64,000 nt of DNA from Sipunculus nudus (Eukaryota > Annelida > Sipuncula > Golfingiida > Sipunculidae), in assembly GCA_026874595.1 (NCBI GenBank), contig CM049319.1, positions 38,511,473-38,575,472 on the forward strand. The letters run 5' to 3'. The notes under the pieces are model-generated. The model searched no databases, was not told where the DNA came from, and saw only the letters and a program-made list of their open reading frames with translations. This document shows, piece by piece, positions 47,201-55,184 of the stretch. Each line of letters opens with the position of its first letter. The first letter of the stretch is position 1. The translations under genes were made by a program, and so were the position numbers.

Positions 47201-49375
47201 AAACCTCATCACAGATTTAGCAAAACTTGTATATGAGACTTATGTTTTAAGACCATGTTATCTGGCATTTGCATCATATCCCATCAATGGGTAACACTGT
47301 TTAAAAAAAAAGAAAAGAACAAAAATTCACAGAAACATGACCATTATTGCAGAATTGTCTGTCCTAAAATTAACTTCTATACAAGGTAGCTTGGAGATAT
47401 ATTTTGGGACGTATATAACAGTGGATCAAGCACGAGCTCCTACCTAATTCACTCAATTCATATGTGATAACACCAAAGGACCATCCTCTAGATATGGCAA
47501 ATTTCTCATACATTGTGTACATCTCTTGGGTAAACAGCATGGCCTCTTGACCTCCGACCCCAGCAGTGAGTTCCATGATGATGTCACTATGGTCTCCATA
47601 TTCAGGTGGCACTAAGATGCTCAAAATCTAAAGGAAAATATAATACAAAAAAAGAAATATGATCCATTGTTTTGATGTTGGTTATACCATCAAAGATTTC
47701 AATATCAACTGCATGTACTTGTGTTTCTACGGAAAATATACATGCCCAAATGAGGTCAGGTTAACATAATTAATATTGTGAAAGTTTTCCTTGGGTAAAC
47801 ATGCCTCGTCCTGACTCAGATCCTCATAAGTACAAGTGGTTGTGACACTGACATTTTACAATTCTACTGTTTTTGGTAAACGTGGTCATTGGTCATACAA
47901 AAGGACCAGAAATCAAAGCATATCATCCAACTTACACTTTCTATGAGGCCAGATTCAGGCCTGTGTAGTTGTTAAGGTAGAATTTTTGAACCCTCAATAT
48001 CCTTAAACCTTTCCCTGCTGTAAGACAATGGTTTCTTAACTGGAGTTGACAACTGCATTTGATGACTGTCACAAAACTGTCATTGTAGCCATACATGGGT
48101 AGTGCAAAGAGGAGACAAAAACAGCAAATAGCACACAGTTAATGCAATACCAGTACTTTCTAATATAATTTCTAAATTAAGTTTCTCACTGCCCATTCTG
48201 GACTTTTCTTTTTTTTCTATATCAAGTGCACTTATATACATAACAGCCCAGAAATCTCAAATATCACATGGTATACCTCCTTTCACTGCTAACAAAATAA
48301 ATTTGAAAGAATCCATGCATAAAAGCAGGTGAAAAGGGGTGGGGGAATCGAGCATGTTTACCATCAGATTATTCAATTAAAAAGAATAAGTTTCAACAGC
48401 TTTTGGAGAAGGTAAATTTATCCTCATATTTAAACTGGTAAGAATTCTCTGTACTTGTTGTTCCAAATGCTGGAGATCTTCTTCACAATTGTTGATTTCT
48501 TCTTTAGCCATGTGAGATAGGTCTGGATCTGGACAAGCAATAAACAAGAAACAATTATAGCACACCAAAGAATATGTTTATTTATTGCAAAAAAATTACC
48601 CATTTGATGCATGTTCTTAATTTTGCAATAATTAAATAGTTAGATGATTCATCATTTTAATTAGGAATTTTTAATTTTTTTTAATGCCTGAATTTGCATT
48701 CTCTTCTTTTGATCACAGAATATATAGAAGAGAATCTTTTACTTTTAAATTATCTGTTCAATAAATATTATAAGATTGCTTTTACTATTCCTTTATTTGT
48801 TTGATACCTTAACATTTTTCGACATACAGTAACCTCAGACAGTTTATCAGTTTTTTTACAAGATTATTTTGAACACCAGAGATCTTACCCTCCAGCATCC
48901 CTCTAAGCTCCCTCAGCTCAGCTTTCTTACTCTGGTAGTCTCTAAAACTGTGAGCGAGCGGCTCCAACACCATGCGTTCATAGTCAAGCTTCCGTCGGTT
49001 TTCATCTGATGTATCAAGCAAGAGCTTCTCATTAAGACTCTCAAATCGTAGCACCAAACTCTCTACATATTCTGCCAATATATCATTACTCAGTGTCAAC
49101 TCCATGTCTTTTAGTGACAGTGTCTTGGATGTGTGCTTGCTCATCCGTTGACACTTCAACAGTGATATTCTGTCACAAGCACAGGAAGGGTAAGAGTTCA
49201 CCATCAAATGACTAGCATTACTGTGGTATAAATACTTGGAAAGTGATGTGGGTGAAAGTGCGCTATAACATAAACCTGGTGTGCATGTCCACCTTGCATG
49301 AGTCAGTACTCTCCTTGTTGCACACCAGGGTGGTTGACGGAGTACTTGCCCCAGGATACTGCTGCAGATTTTCAT
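23955..49375 (-). CDS. MTRF1L: Mitochondrial peptide chain release factor 1-like, seven coding exons (whole gene)
   Basis: This factor recognises UAA/UAG on the mitochondrial ribosome and triggers hydrolysis of peptidyl-tRNA in the matrix. I assembled the gene from seven minus-strand segments, all with AG acceptors and GT donors: 49375-48889, 48528-48455, 47627-47444, 43472-43309, 35415-35298, 33390-33315, 24231-23955. Lengths 487, 74, 184, 164, 118, 76 and 277 sum to 1380 nt, or 459 residues plus TGA, and every phase joins. Order of parts: an N-terminal extension (probable mitochondrial presequence), a helical domain, the [11 protein letters not shown] block (exon 3), the codon-recognition domain with PQT at about residues 280-282, the GAGGQ catalytic loop with GGQ at about 324-326, and a basic C-terminal segment. 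An intact PxT argues for MTRF1L rather than vertebrate MTRF1, whose tripeptide region is altered. Identity is very sure. Transcription start and any 5' non-coding exon were not located. Confidence 0.95.
24232..25165. repeat. Intron 6, left part: R1 half-end and CA/TA microsatellite
   Basis: At 24364-24377 only one arm of the R1 hairpin remains (AGTCATCTGAGCT), followed by a GTCC/GTCT tract to about 24440. At 24590-24780 lies an imperfect ACATATA/CACATA microsatellite. The rest to 25165 is AT-rich with nothing recognised. Confidence 0.7.
25166..26340 (-). pseudogene. Dead non-LTR reverse transcriptase inside intron 6
   Basis: Minus-strand frames carry LINE reverse-transcriptase landmarks. 26031-25810 has [18 protein letters not shown] and [12 protein letters not shown] (fingers). 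25749-25429 has a [20 protein letters not shown] segment (palm). The expected catalytic YADD box is lost near 25.45-25.50 kb, where a 17-bp stretch (GATGATTAATGGCTGAA) is duplicated. Frames are broken. Same orientation as MTRF1L, but clearly not one of its exons. It is unlike the LINE at 7 kb in the overlapping part that can be compared. Confidence 0.85.
26341..26732. repeat. AT-rich and R1-like fragment in intron 6
   Basis: Around 26.37-26.52 kb the run TGTTGTAACTTTCATCATC resembles an inverted R1 piece (compare 0.8 kb). Otherwise nothing recognised. Confidence 0.4.
26733..28194 (+). repeat. R1 block, forward, in intron 6
   Basis: Starts GGGACCCATGGGTC at 26733. It aligns closely in order with 36.64-38.35 kb in intron 4, including GGACTATAAATGT, GACTGATGGATTAATATGG, a poly-G tract at 27713-27724 and GAGTTACAACGCCTCTGTC. 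The two blocks are in the same orientation about 9.9 kb apart. Confidence 0.85.
28195..30990 (+). repeat. R1 block, forward, second unit in intron 6
   Basis: Begins at a partial end (ATGGGTCACTGTGCTCAGCTG) and runs to the hairpin at 30955-30983. It aligns with 16.4-18.77 kb over most of its length. Poly-G tract at 28628-28639. The 29.7-30.3 kb and 30.4-31.0 kb parts are two tandem versions of the R1 terminal region. Confidence 0.85.
30991..31529. other. Intron 6, nothing recognised
   Basis: AT-rich sequence without repeats recognised elsewhere in the window. Confidence 0.4.
31530..32790. repeat. R4 repeat interrupted by a hAT-like element
   Basis: The two outer pieces (about 31.57-31.69 and 32.51-32.79 kb) together match the uninterrupted, inverted copy at 2.64-3.0 kb. 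The interruption is the element at 31697-32507. Confidence 0.8.
31697..32507. mobile_element. hAT-like non-autonomous element with 8-bp target duplication
   Basis: The element has 811 bp. Its ends are TAGTGGTGGG and the inverted CCCACCACTA. It is flanked by a perfect direct repeat CAGGACGC at 31689-31696 and 32508-32515. Eight-bp duplications and such ends fit hAT transposons. Inside both ends are GATCATCG/CGATGATC-like runs. No transposase frame of useful length, so it depends on another element. The empty site is visible in the R4 copy at 2.9 kb. Confidence 0.88.
32791..33314. other. Intron 6 next to exon 6, nothing recognised
   Basis: No repeat or motif beyond the exon 6 donor at its right edge. 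Confidence 0.4.
33315..33390 (-). CDS. MTRF1L: MTRF1L coding exon 6
   Basis: The exon has only 76 nt, from acceptor TTTATTTGAAG (ends 33391) to donor AGGTCCAG|GTAAGC (33314), phase 1 in, 2 out. With the split codons it encodes [16 protein letters not shown] and then [10 protein letters not shown]. This is the family block usually written ECQ(Q/D)ERSQxKNK. Here the pair after ECQ is AG, not the usual QE or DE, and the Lys before N is Gln. Phases fit exons 5 and 7 exactly, so it belongs to the gene despite the divergence. Confidence 0.9.
33391..33989. other. Intron 5, nothing recognised
   Basis: AT-rich; no repeat seen elsewhere in the window. Confidence 0.4.
33990..34830 (+). repeat. R2 element with four ~146-bp tandem units
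   Basis: Landmark GGTCTGGAGCCCT recurs about every 146 bp (near 34220, 34366, 34512 and 34658), with TTGGAATTCC and GAATTTGGGAAAGCTGAA in each unit. The left flank (GTAGTGCTGGACTAGTTTAC) and the units recur inverted at 56.15-57.03 kb. The right edge has ACCGCTTGTCAAGCGG, an inverted repeat. Frames through it are chance. Confidence 0.85.
34831..35297. other. Intron 5 next to exon 5, nothing recognised
   Basis: No motif beyond the donor of exon 5 at its right edge. Confidence 0.4.
35298..35415 (-). CDS. MTRF1L: MTRF1L coding exon 5 (GGQ catalytic exon)
   Basis: The exon has 118 nt from acceptor TTGTTTCAG (ends 35416) to donor CCAACAG|GTCAGC (35297), phase 0 in, 1 out. It encodes [20 protein letters not shown] and then [23 protein letters not shown] is the universal motif that catalyses peptidyl-tRNA hydrolysis. 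A long TA tract (35576-35642) lies about 160 bp before the acceptor in transcript sense. The open frame past the donor has no release-factor similarity. Confidence 0.96.
35576..35642. repeat. (TA)n microsatellite near exon 5
   Basis: About 33 TA dinucleotides, with more TA/CA tracts to about 35680. It lies about 160 bp from the exon 5 acceptor, in intron 4. Confidence 0.95.
35643..36636. other. Intron 4, possible pogo-like transposon end
   Basis: At 35683 the sequence reads TACAGTAGAGCGCCGTTTTC, like one end of pogo/Tigger-type elements (TA plus CAGT...). No matching right end was found. At about 36131 a TATATAAG precedes ATGGCAAG and a strong GTAAGTG donor on the plus strand; no downstream coding follows. 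Nothing else recognised. Confidence 0.3.
36637..38004 (+). repeat. R1 block, forward, in intron 4
   Basis: Starts GGGACCCATGGGTC at 36637 and aligns with 26.73-28.19 kb in intron 6 over its length. Poly-G tract at 37473-37492. Confidence 0.85.
38005..38235. repeat. Long (GA)n tract
   Basis: About 230 bp of GA dinucleotides with GAAA interruptions. Frames on both strands only translate the repeat. The matching place in the intron 6 block (28.02-28.05 kb) has only a short purine run, so the tract has expanded here. Confidence 0.95.
38236..39776 (+). repeat. R1 block, hairpin end, in intron 4
   Basis: Continues the block and ends at the hairpin 39746-39774. The (CGGA)n tract and the GGTATGGTAGGAGATTTTGG run match the copies at 18.6, 30.8 and 47.0 kb. 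G13 tract at 38921-38933. Confidence 0.8.
39832..40676. mobile_element. TIR element (R5) with 8-bp target duplication, copy 1
   Basis: The element has 845 bp. Left end (T)AAGGAGTTTATAGGACTGG, right end CCAGTCCTATAAACTCCTT, so the inverted ends match over about 29 bp with few differences. It is flanked by GATCAGAG at 39824-39831 and 40677-40684. An 8-bp duplication points to hAT or another 8-bp class. No coding capacity. The second copy is at 50501. Confidence 0.88.
40685..41519. repeat. Two diverged tandem copies of a ~300-bp sequence
   Basis: The run GGAAAGACTGGCATGGAAAG with its surroundings (GGCTGAAAATGCATCC, GTCCTGACACCTTGA) occurs at about 40825 and 41115. A GACAGACA/GACGGACA tract follows near 41310-41345. 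No gene. Confidence 0.7.
41520..43308 (-). repeat. ~53-bp minisatellite derived from the exon 4/intron 4 junction
   Basis: About 33 head-to-tail units of 50-55 bp, ending at the real exon. On the minus strand each unit carries about 33 nt matching the end of MTRF1L exon 4 and about 20 nt of intron start. The consensus exon part still reads [11 protein letters not shown], and most units keep the donor GAG|GTCAGTAG. Units differ by scattered substitutions and small indels. A higher-order block is duplicated: about 41.62-42.14 kb recurs at 42.17-42.77 kb with one extra pair of units. Confidence 0.95.
43309..43472 (-). CDS. MTRF1L: MTRF1L coding exon 4 (codon-recognition domain, PQT)
   Basis: The exon has 164 nt from acceptor TTATGTAACAG (ends 43473) to donor TCAGAG|GTCAGTAG (43308), phase 1 in, 0 out. 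It encodes [20 protein letters not shown] and then [20 protein letters not shown], ending [15 protein letters not shown] is the PxT tripeptide that reads stop codons in RF1-type factors. The last 33 nt of this exon plus about 20 nt of the intron are the unit of the minisatellite that fills the adjacent intron. The exon copy differs from the array consensus at three bases in these 33 nt, all synonymous. Confidence 0.95.
43473..44040 (+). repeat. R1 fragment, GGGACCCATGGGTC end, in intron 3
   Basis: Starts GGGACCCATGGGTC at 43577. Its inverted sequence matches 3.0-3.37 and 5.5-5.83 kb. Confidence 0.7.
44041..46250 (+). repeat. Array of six ~338-bp units with an R1-type hairpin end
   Basis: GGGTAACAGAGACCTAATTT recurs near 44388, 44724, 45058, 45397, 45735 and 46062, about 336-338 bp apart. 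Each unit also has GGTGGCGCCACCAG and TTTGTGCCCTGTTAACA. The left edge has GGCCCATGGGCC, a variant of the R1 palindrome. The right edge has a CGGACGG tract and the hairpin at 46219-46247. So it shares termini with R1 but has a different body. Inverted copies are at 8.2-8.9 kb. Confidence 0.85.
46251..47443 (+). repeat. R1 terminal block and intron 3 remainder
   Basis: A G16 tract near 46309-46324, then sequence aligning with the ends of the other R1 copies, closing at the hairpin 47099-47127. From 47130 to the exon 3 donor nothing is recognised. Confidence 0.75.
47444..47627 (-). CDS. MTRF1L: MTRF1L coding exon 3 (TAGVGGQEA block)
   Basis: The exon has 184 nt between acceptor TTTCCTTTAG (ends 47628) and donor GAATTAG|GTAGGAG (47443), phase 0 in, 1 out. 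It encodes [20 protein letters not shown] followed by [12 protein letters not shown], the most conserved N-terminal signature of the RF-1 family. It ends in ...YELSEL and the first base of a Gly codon completed in exon 4. Confidence 0.95.
47628..48454. other. Intron 2 of MTRF1L, no repeats recognised
   Basis: 827 bp without a repeat seen elsewhere in the window. With intron 1 (360 bp) it is one of only two introns not filled by mobile DNA. Confidence 0.6.
48455..48528 (-). CDS. MTRF1L: MTRF1L coding exon 2
   Basis: The exon has 74 nt between acceptor TTGTCCAG (ends 48529) and donor CAA|GTACAG (48454). It encodes [14 protein letters not shown]... and ends ...LEQQ, the conserved helical stretch before the release-factor core. 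Its phase (1 in, 0 out) fits exons 1 and 3. The open frame continues past the donor, but stopping at GTACAG restores the family pattern of a Q followed by I and the LVPP run. Confidence 0.9.
48889..49375 (-). CDS. MTRF1L: MTRF1L coding exon 1 (presequence and helical domain 1)
   Basis: The exon encodes about 162 residues. It starts at the ATG at 49375 ([17 protein letters not shown]...). The first ~60 residues are rich in R, S, T and L and poor in acidic residues, which suits a mitochondrial presequence. The last ~90 residues are charged and helical, ending ...[11 protein letters not shown], as in domain 1 of class-I release factors. The donor is GG|GTAAGA at 48888, leaving phase 1. The open frame runs on upstream to 49516, but a possible acceptor (TTGAAG) ends at 49387, 12 nt before the ATG, so an upstream non-coding exon is plausible. 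Start choice is fairly sure, not proven. Confidence 0.85.
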
Positions 49376-49386
49376 CTTGTCAGGAC

Positions 49387-50492
49387 CTTCAAGACAAATA
49401 AGAATAAATATTTTCACACCATTAAAGTTATGAAAGTATGCCTGATGAAAACATCCCACAGAATAGTATAAATGGTAATTTGAACAAATGCATATGAGCA
49501 AGGCATCAACACACACTCTGTTTTTTTCTCATTTTGCATATTAAACAAGTCTATTTTGGAAAATCTGCCATGGGAAATCTCTTTAATTAGCATTTAATCA
49601 TATACTCTAGAAGATATTCCTAAAATTCCCAACAATGTGGTGTTTGAAAAATTTGAGATTTTAAAAGAGGATCTAAACACTTGGTTATTTTACAGATTTG
49701 AATGTTTTTTTCAATATTAAGGCCCAGTAAAAAATCTTATTATTAAATCGTGATTTTATTCATTTATTTTTAAAATAAAGTTTTATTGAATTTTTTATAA
49801 ATCACTCCTGCTAATATTTTTAGGTAGCATTACTGGCAAAAACTCCAAAATTTAAAATAAATCAAAAAGCTGTTTCAAATGCATTTTAGACCCCATAAAG
49901 TATATATAATTTTTTTTAAACCTGGTACAGAGCTCTTTCTAATGATATATGTATTTACAAATTCACATTAATTTTCAATTGAAATTTTAACAGCTTTGAC
50001 AATTAAATTTTTTTAAATGGTACACAATTAAAAGAAACCAGTAACATCAAACCACTTTTTAATGGGCTAATATTAAACTACATGACTACCTTAAAACCCT
50101 TCTTTTTTCAAAACTTACAAAGGTCATGATGGGGTTATCAGGAATGGTGTGCACTTAATCACAGACACAAAGACTGAAGGAATATTCGATAACTTTTTTT
50201 TTTTACAACTGAGGGCCTTTCCTTGTATGTTTATGTGTATTTTGTACATTATTAAATGTGTATGCATGTTTGTGTCCATATGGTTTGTGTTGATATTGTG
50301 TATATTGTGTATTTAAATATTATATCATGATTGATTCTTTGCAGCTTTTAATTAAGGCCGTCCTTCTATGACAGCAGGGGGGAGGGTTGCAGGAAGAACC
50401 CTCCTTCCTGCGACTCCCCCCCCCCCCCCCCATTCATCCCATCCACATGACCAGTCACCCTTGAGTGCACTAGAGCAGGGTTACCTGCACTT
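49387..50492. other. Region upstream of MTRF1L
   Basis: This would hold the promoter or an upstream exon. I see no convincing TATA, CpG-rich island or conserved block. There is a C14 tract near 50418-50431. The sequence is AT-rich. Confidence 0.4.
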
Positions 50493-50500
50493 GGTCACAG

Positions 50501-51437
50501 TTTAAAGGACTGGAGTAACAAGTCCCAGCGGCCCAGGCCAGCCCATACACTTAATTGCAATTAGCATGCGATAACCCCATCAACCCTATTGTGCGCTCAC
50601 TGTGTGGAGGTGTCATGCACGGCACTTGCACTGCCATTGATCCTGTCTGTGTGTCCTATGTAACTGACAGTGACCACGACAGACCTTGCCAGCCAGAGTG
50701 ATAAATCTAGTTGCTGAGTGGTAAATTCCTAGAGTTCCATCGACTTAAAATATGTATGCCCAGACAGTTTGAGTTATTTAGAATTATGCGCATGAGATAT
50801 ATTCAGGTGTAGCAAGTGTAGGGAACTCACTTGCGCAACATTGGGATGAATGGAGCCATTCATCGTCAATTTTTGCCGTCATATATGACTCATCACTGGT
50901 AAAAAAAATTTTGAGTTTTGAATAAATGCTTAATCTTCCTTAGTTCGCATCAATTGGCACACTGTACACTGATACTGATCATTCACGAGGTTTATAATAA
51001 TTCTCTGATGCTGACATTTTAGAGTGCTCATGAGTGGAAGACTGTGAATTGAAGTGATGAGTAGCGGTGGTCACTGTCGGTGTCATTTCAGGTGCTTGAC
51101 AGGTATTTTCACCCGTGTGCTCCGTTGCCAAGAGATTCCGGGGTCTTTGGCAACAAAGCGGTCTCATGCAGGGAAATATTCACATCGTTTGTAAGAATCT
51201 TTTATATGCTTTAGTTGAAAATTTGATACTCATAAGTCAATAAAAAATGTTTAATTTACCCTGTGGGAAAATTGTGGAGTTCTGGAAACGAATGATTCCG
51301 AAGGGCAGTCATTCACGGTCCACGGGTCTTATCAGCAGCATCTCTTTGTGCCACAGATTAACTAGGTTTATGGCCCCGTCAGGCACATGGGACACAGATG
51401 GGGCATGGACTTGTGACTCCAGTCCTATAAACTCCTT
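50501..51437. mobile_element. TIR element (R5) with 8-bp target duplication, copy 2
   Basis: The element has 937 bp, aligning with 39832-40676 in the same orientation and order. It is flanked by GGTCACAG at 50493-50500 and 51438-51445. The left end lacks about 6 bp of the terminal repeat. About 90 bp extra is present near 50.88-50.97 kb. No coding capacity. Confidence 0.88.
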
Positions 51438-51445
51438 GGTCACAG

Positions 51446-52694
51446 GAACTTGGAAGGGGCCTTCTTTGTGCGACCGGGTTCTGGCATCTTATTTAATTAA
51501 CACCATTTAATCACTTCACAATGAACATAGGGATTAGGAATGAACAGAGTGATTATAGGCCCAATGGACAACACTGAACACTTTTATAAGTTTTGTTTGG
51601 ATTGCCACCCGAATATTGTCACTGTTAGTAAAAAAAGATAAGCATTATAGTCTGAATTCTTCTCAATTTATGCACACTTAACGCGTTAACATTTACATTT
51701 AAGACTTATTATGTCGCTCAAAGTTGAAACAAATATTTGCAACTGTTTTTGTGGTTATTTTGATATTCTCACATGGCATAGGTCGAAAAACCTAAAGCTT
51801 GGCCTTTATGACCACCCCAAAGTTTGTGTTAGTGTTATGTAATGCAGAACGCAACCCTGGAGATCAGATCCCCCCCATCGTATGAGGCAGATTAAATACG
51901 TTACACTGGAAGTCAGACCCCCGTCGCACTAGGCACACCGTTTAATAAATTATCATCATAATTATGATGATATGCAAGATGTCTCCAGTTTTCTCAAAAG
52001 ATCTAGGGCTCTCGCACAGCGTAGCGCAGGGAGAGAGCATGGGATTTAGGACTACATTTACTGATGATCGGTTTGATGCACTGATTGAAGGACGAGTGTT
52101 TGCTTTGAATGGGCCTGGCTGAGCTTAGACCAAGTTGTGGCTCTGTTTATTATTGAAAACAAGAGCCACAACTGGGTCTGTGCTGTGAGTGTGAATGTGA
52201 TGCGAGTGGTCGTACTTTGTCAATGTCAGCTTCACAAAGTTGACATAATGCACCTCTACTGTAGATGTCCGAAGATGAGTTCTTTGAGGGGTGAAATTGG
52301 TCTCTAGGCCTGTACAACCTCAACATAAAAGTTCAGTGAGCGGAGCTGAGCTGTATGCACAAAGCTTCAGCCTCCGGGCCATACATGTGCCACAGGATCC
52401 AAGTTGACACATTTACTATCCCCAGTCACCGTAAGGGGGCACTGCTTTCTAGGTACACACTAAAACCAGGGCGTCGCCGATATGATTCCGGATTTCTCAG
52501 TTTGATGAGATAACCATGGCAACAGTATGTTTCGCTTTACTATGGTTGGTTTGAATAGCGCTTCAGGTGACACAAGTGAGAGTTTACCTACGGATCGGAG
52601 TGGAGCTTTTACATGTTATTCTAGCGCTTGTTGTGGTGTGGAAATCATTCCACACCATCCATATATTTTACAGTCTATCTGTGAAATCAGTCAG
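51446..52694. other. No gene recognised
   Basis: About 1.25 kb without recognised exons or repeats. The plus-strand frame at 52527-52781 reads through the palindromic array and is probably chance. Confidence 0.4.
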
Positions 52695-52705
52695 GGTCAT
52701 TTCAT

Positions 52706-52798
52706 GAAATGCCCAAACATTTCAGTCATTTCGCGTAATGCCCGTAACCTCCAGTCATTCCGTGAAATGACTCAAAGTTAAGGCTTTTCATGAAATGA
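52706..52798. repeat. Array of four TCATTTCRYGAAATGA-like palindromes
   Basis: TCATTTCATGAAATG, TCATTTCGCGTAATG, TCATTCCGTGAAATGA and TTCATGAAATGA follow each other about 30 bp apart, each a near-perfect inverted repeat. They abut the apparent outer end of the LTR at about 52.8 kb. Confidence 0.8.
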
Positions 52799-52799
52799 C

Positions 52800-53441
52800 T
52801 GGATTAAATAAAAGAAACAAAATACTAGTAAGTTGATACAACGGTTTATTTTGTAACGTGACCGTGACCTTACAGGTCAAAGGTCATGCTAAGTGCATGC
52901 AGAGATATTTAAAAAAATGAGACGTTGATAAATATAAGTAACATTTATTAAGTCGACAAAATACAAAGCAACAGTTGCCAGAAGTAATGAGAAATTAGTA
53001 AGTTTGCCGGGTTATTCCCAGGTAATTACAAAGATCAAATACCGAAAAGAGAAAATATTACATCTCCCTTAATGTAATTTCACAAAAGGATTTTATTTAG
53101 TTTAAGCCCCTGTAGTTACTATTCAAAGATAAGGGCCTCGCTGATCTTACCAGAGGTGGTTAGTGTTGCTTCGAGCTGGGATGCTAGACGACAGCTGTTA
53201 GCTGTCTGGGCGACCCGCACCCGTTGAGCTCTGGCGACGATCTAACCTAGGCATGGCCAGACGCCCCCTTAAATAGATTCCCTTCCGGAAACCCGTTTGA
53301 CGGACGGAAGGATAAAAGCCCAGCGAAAGCCAAGTTTACAAGCGGAAAGCCGTATGACAGACGGAAGCCCGCTTTACGACCGGAAACATGTCAGACAGGT
53401 CCCTACCAGCAATACTCGCTTTTTCAACCCTCGTTACATCA
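52800..53441 (-). repeat. Presumed 3' LTR of element C
   Basis: Starts TGATGTAACGAGG just after a purine tract. It contains TATTTAAG at about 53268-53275 (a TATA-like box) and AATAAA signals near 53.09 and 52.94 kb. The outer end is set at CA near 52800 and is uncertain. No second LTR in the window confirms it. Confidence 0.5.
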
Positions 53442-53749
53442 TCCCCTCCTCTCAAACTAATCCTTCCCGGATTTTCTACCTAAAAACAATTGAGAACTAG
53501 AGAAAGTAGGGATTAATCATGAAGTGAAATTTCACATGCAAACATGTTAAACACAAATATGTAACCAATATTCGACAGATTACAATAAAGAAAACTTATA
53601 TTACGAAGCGATACCTATGATCACACGAATTTAACCCGCTTTCTTCAGCTTAGTTCCTCACCATTAAATTACAAATAAGATAACATAATAAAATAAACAG
53701 TAAATCATATAACACTGAGTCTTATACATCGAGTAGCCATCTTGCGTCT

Positions 53750-55183
53750 TCTTCTGGTCCCTTCTTCCAATAAGTCCATCCGTCAGGTTCACTCATTGGT
53801 CGCTTCCTGGGTCTTGGGCTCCATCTCCTGGTTGCACTGGATTCCATGGCTTTGGCCTACCTGTCGTGTCCCTAGTCTGATCAAGGTGGTCTCCTTTTTG
53901 ACAATGGTTCCAATTGGAAGGTATTCCCATTCTGTTTTTATAACGGCAGTCAGATACCCCGGCCACAGTTCAAATGTGGTGTTGTCTGTCAACCAAGCAC
54001 TGTCCGCTGATGGCAGCGCACTCCGGATCAAGTTTGGCGCCCCCTCCAAGAAGGTTTCCCTGGGATCCTGTCTGTGCGTTCTGGGTGACAGAGTTGGGAT
54101 AATCCTCAACCTTGGCCTGCTGGACTCGGTTGTCTCTTTCATTTCGCACTTATCTGCGGTTGGCTTCCGCTTCCTTCCCTGGGTCGCACCTCCATGCTTC
54201 TTGTTACACCCTACCCTCCACGGCGTATTCTTTTGTCCAACGGACGAACGTTGTACCTGAGGCGGCGATCGTCCTGTAGCCTCCAGGCAAGAAGAGGAAG
54301 TCTTTTGTCCCTGTAGACATAACCATGAATCCCTGGTCGTCAAAGTTGATACTTATATCGGGTGAAGTCAGACCAGGAGATAGAGACCCTCCCCCGAGTG
54401 TTCCGGGTGTAGGAGGCGTCCTCAAAGGTGAAGTGGAATGGTGAGATGTTCGCTGTTGGGTGCCTTTCGTCATGCAAGAATCTGTTTTCGAGGTGAAGAG
54501 AGAGACAGCGGATGTAGTTGATGGAGCGATGGAAGAGGTAGACATCAGTGATGACGGGGACAGGTAGGTAAGGTGTGATTCTGGCACCTCGTACATGGAT
54601 GGTGACAGTGCCAAGTCACCAGCGGCACTTGTCCCAGTAGATTTAGGACTTGGGTTGACTCCTTTTGCGACACCTCTCTCTGGTGCAACGTAGACGAAGC
54701 ACGCTCTAGGTCATCCACGGAAGGTCTTCTTATGATAGATACTAACTTGCCTCCGAAAAGTGAAGGTCTTATCGGAGCTAGGTTGGTGTCAGTTGAAGCC
54801 GCTGGCGTCCGAGACAATGCGTTGCGTACCACGGTTGTGGTCTGACGTCGATGACTGTGGGCCCGTTTTGCTCCGGTTTGGGTGAGAGGTTTTGTTTGGC
54901 CATGCGATTTCAAGTACCCTTCAGGATTCTTACAATATTCCAAGTAGTTATCAACTTTTACGTTGTGCTCCTGCAGAAGGTGGAGACGCATAGCTTTTTG
55001 GTCATCAGCTGCGATGTTGAACTGAAAGAAGTGGCATTGTTCATGAATCTGGTCTCTCCTATTAGAACGAAGAGGATGACGGTCCTTGATATGGCGTTGA
55101 AGCTTATAATACCTGTCCTTCTTTACACCACACTTGCTGCAGGTGAAGAGAACTGTTGACTCGACACCTTGTTGTGAATCCAT
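53750..55183 (-). pseudogene. C2H2 zinc-finger ORF between pol and 3' LTR (env position), frameshifted
   Basis: The ATG is at 55183 (MDSQQGVES...). A splice-acceptor-like TTTTGTATTGCAG ends 4 nt before it. Residues about 14-35 hold a C2H2 finger (CSKCGVKKDRYYKLQRHIKD + RH), followed by a second, incomplete one with CHFFQF...HLLQEH. Then comes a long low-complexity S/T/P/R-rich linker. Coding appears to move to a second frame at about 54.65 kb (SPKSTGTSAAGDLALSPSMY) and a third at about 54.27 kb. The last part has an ordered, W/Y-rich stretch (TTFELWPGYLTAVIKTEWEY) and runs to about 53.75 kb. Two frameshifts mean it is broken, or the assembly is wrong at two points. I do not recognise the protein beyond the finger. 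It could be a captured host DNA-binding gene or an accessory retroelement protein. Confidence 0.6.
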
Positions 55184-55184
55184 G

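Noticed and set aside
49376-49516. Upstream start for MTRF1L in the extended open frame
   Set aside because: The extension is hydrophobic and unlike a presequence, and a possible acceptor at 49387 separates it from the ATG at 49375.
53742-54260. Plus-strand 172-codon frame
   Set aside because: It is antisense to the third part of the zinc-finger frame, which has better coding character and context on the minus strand.
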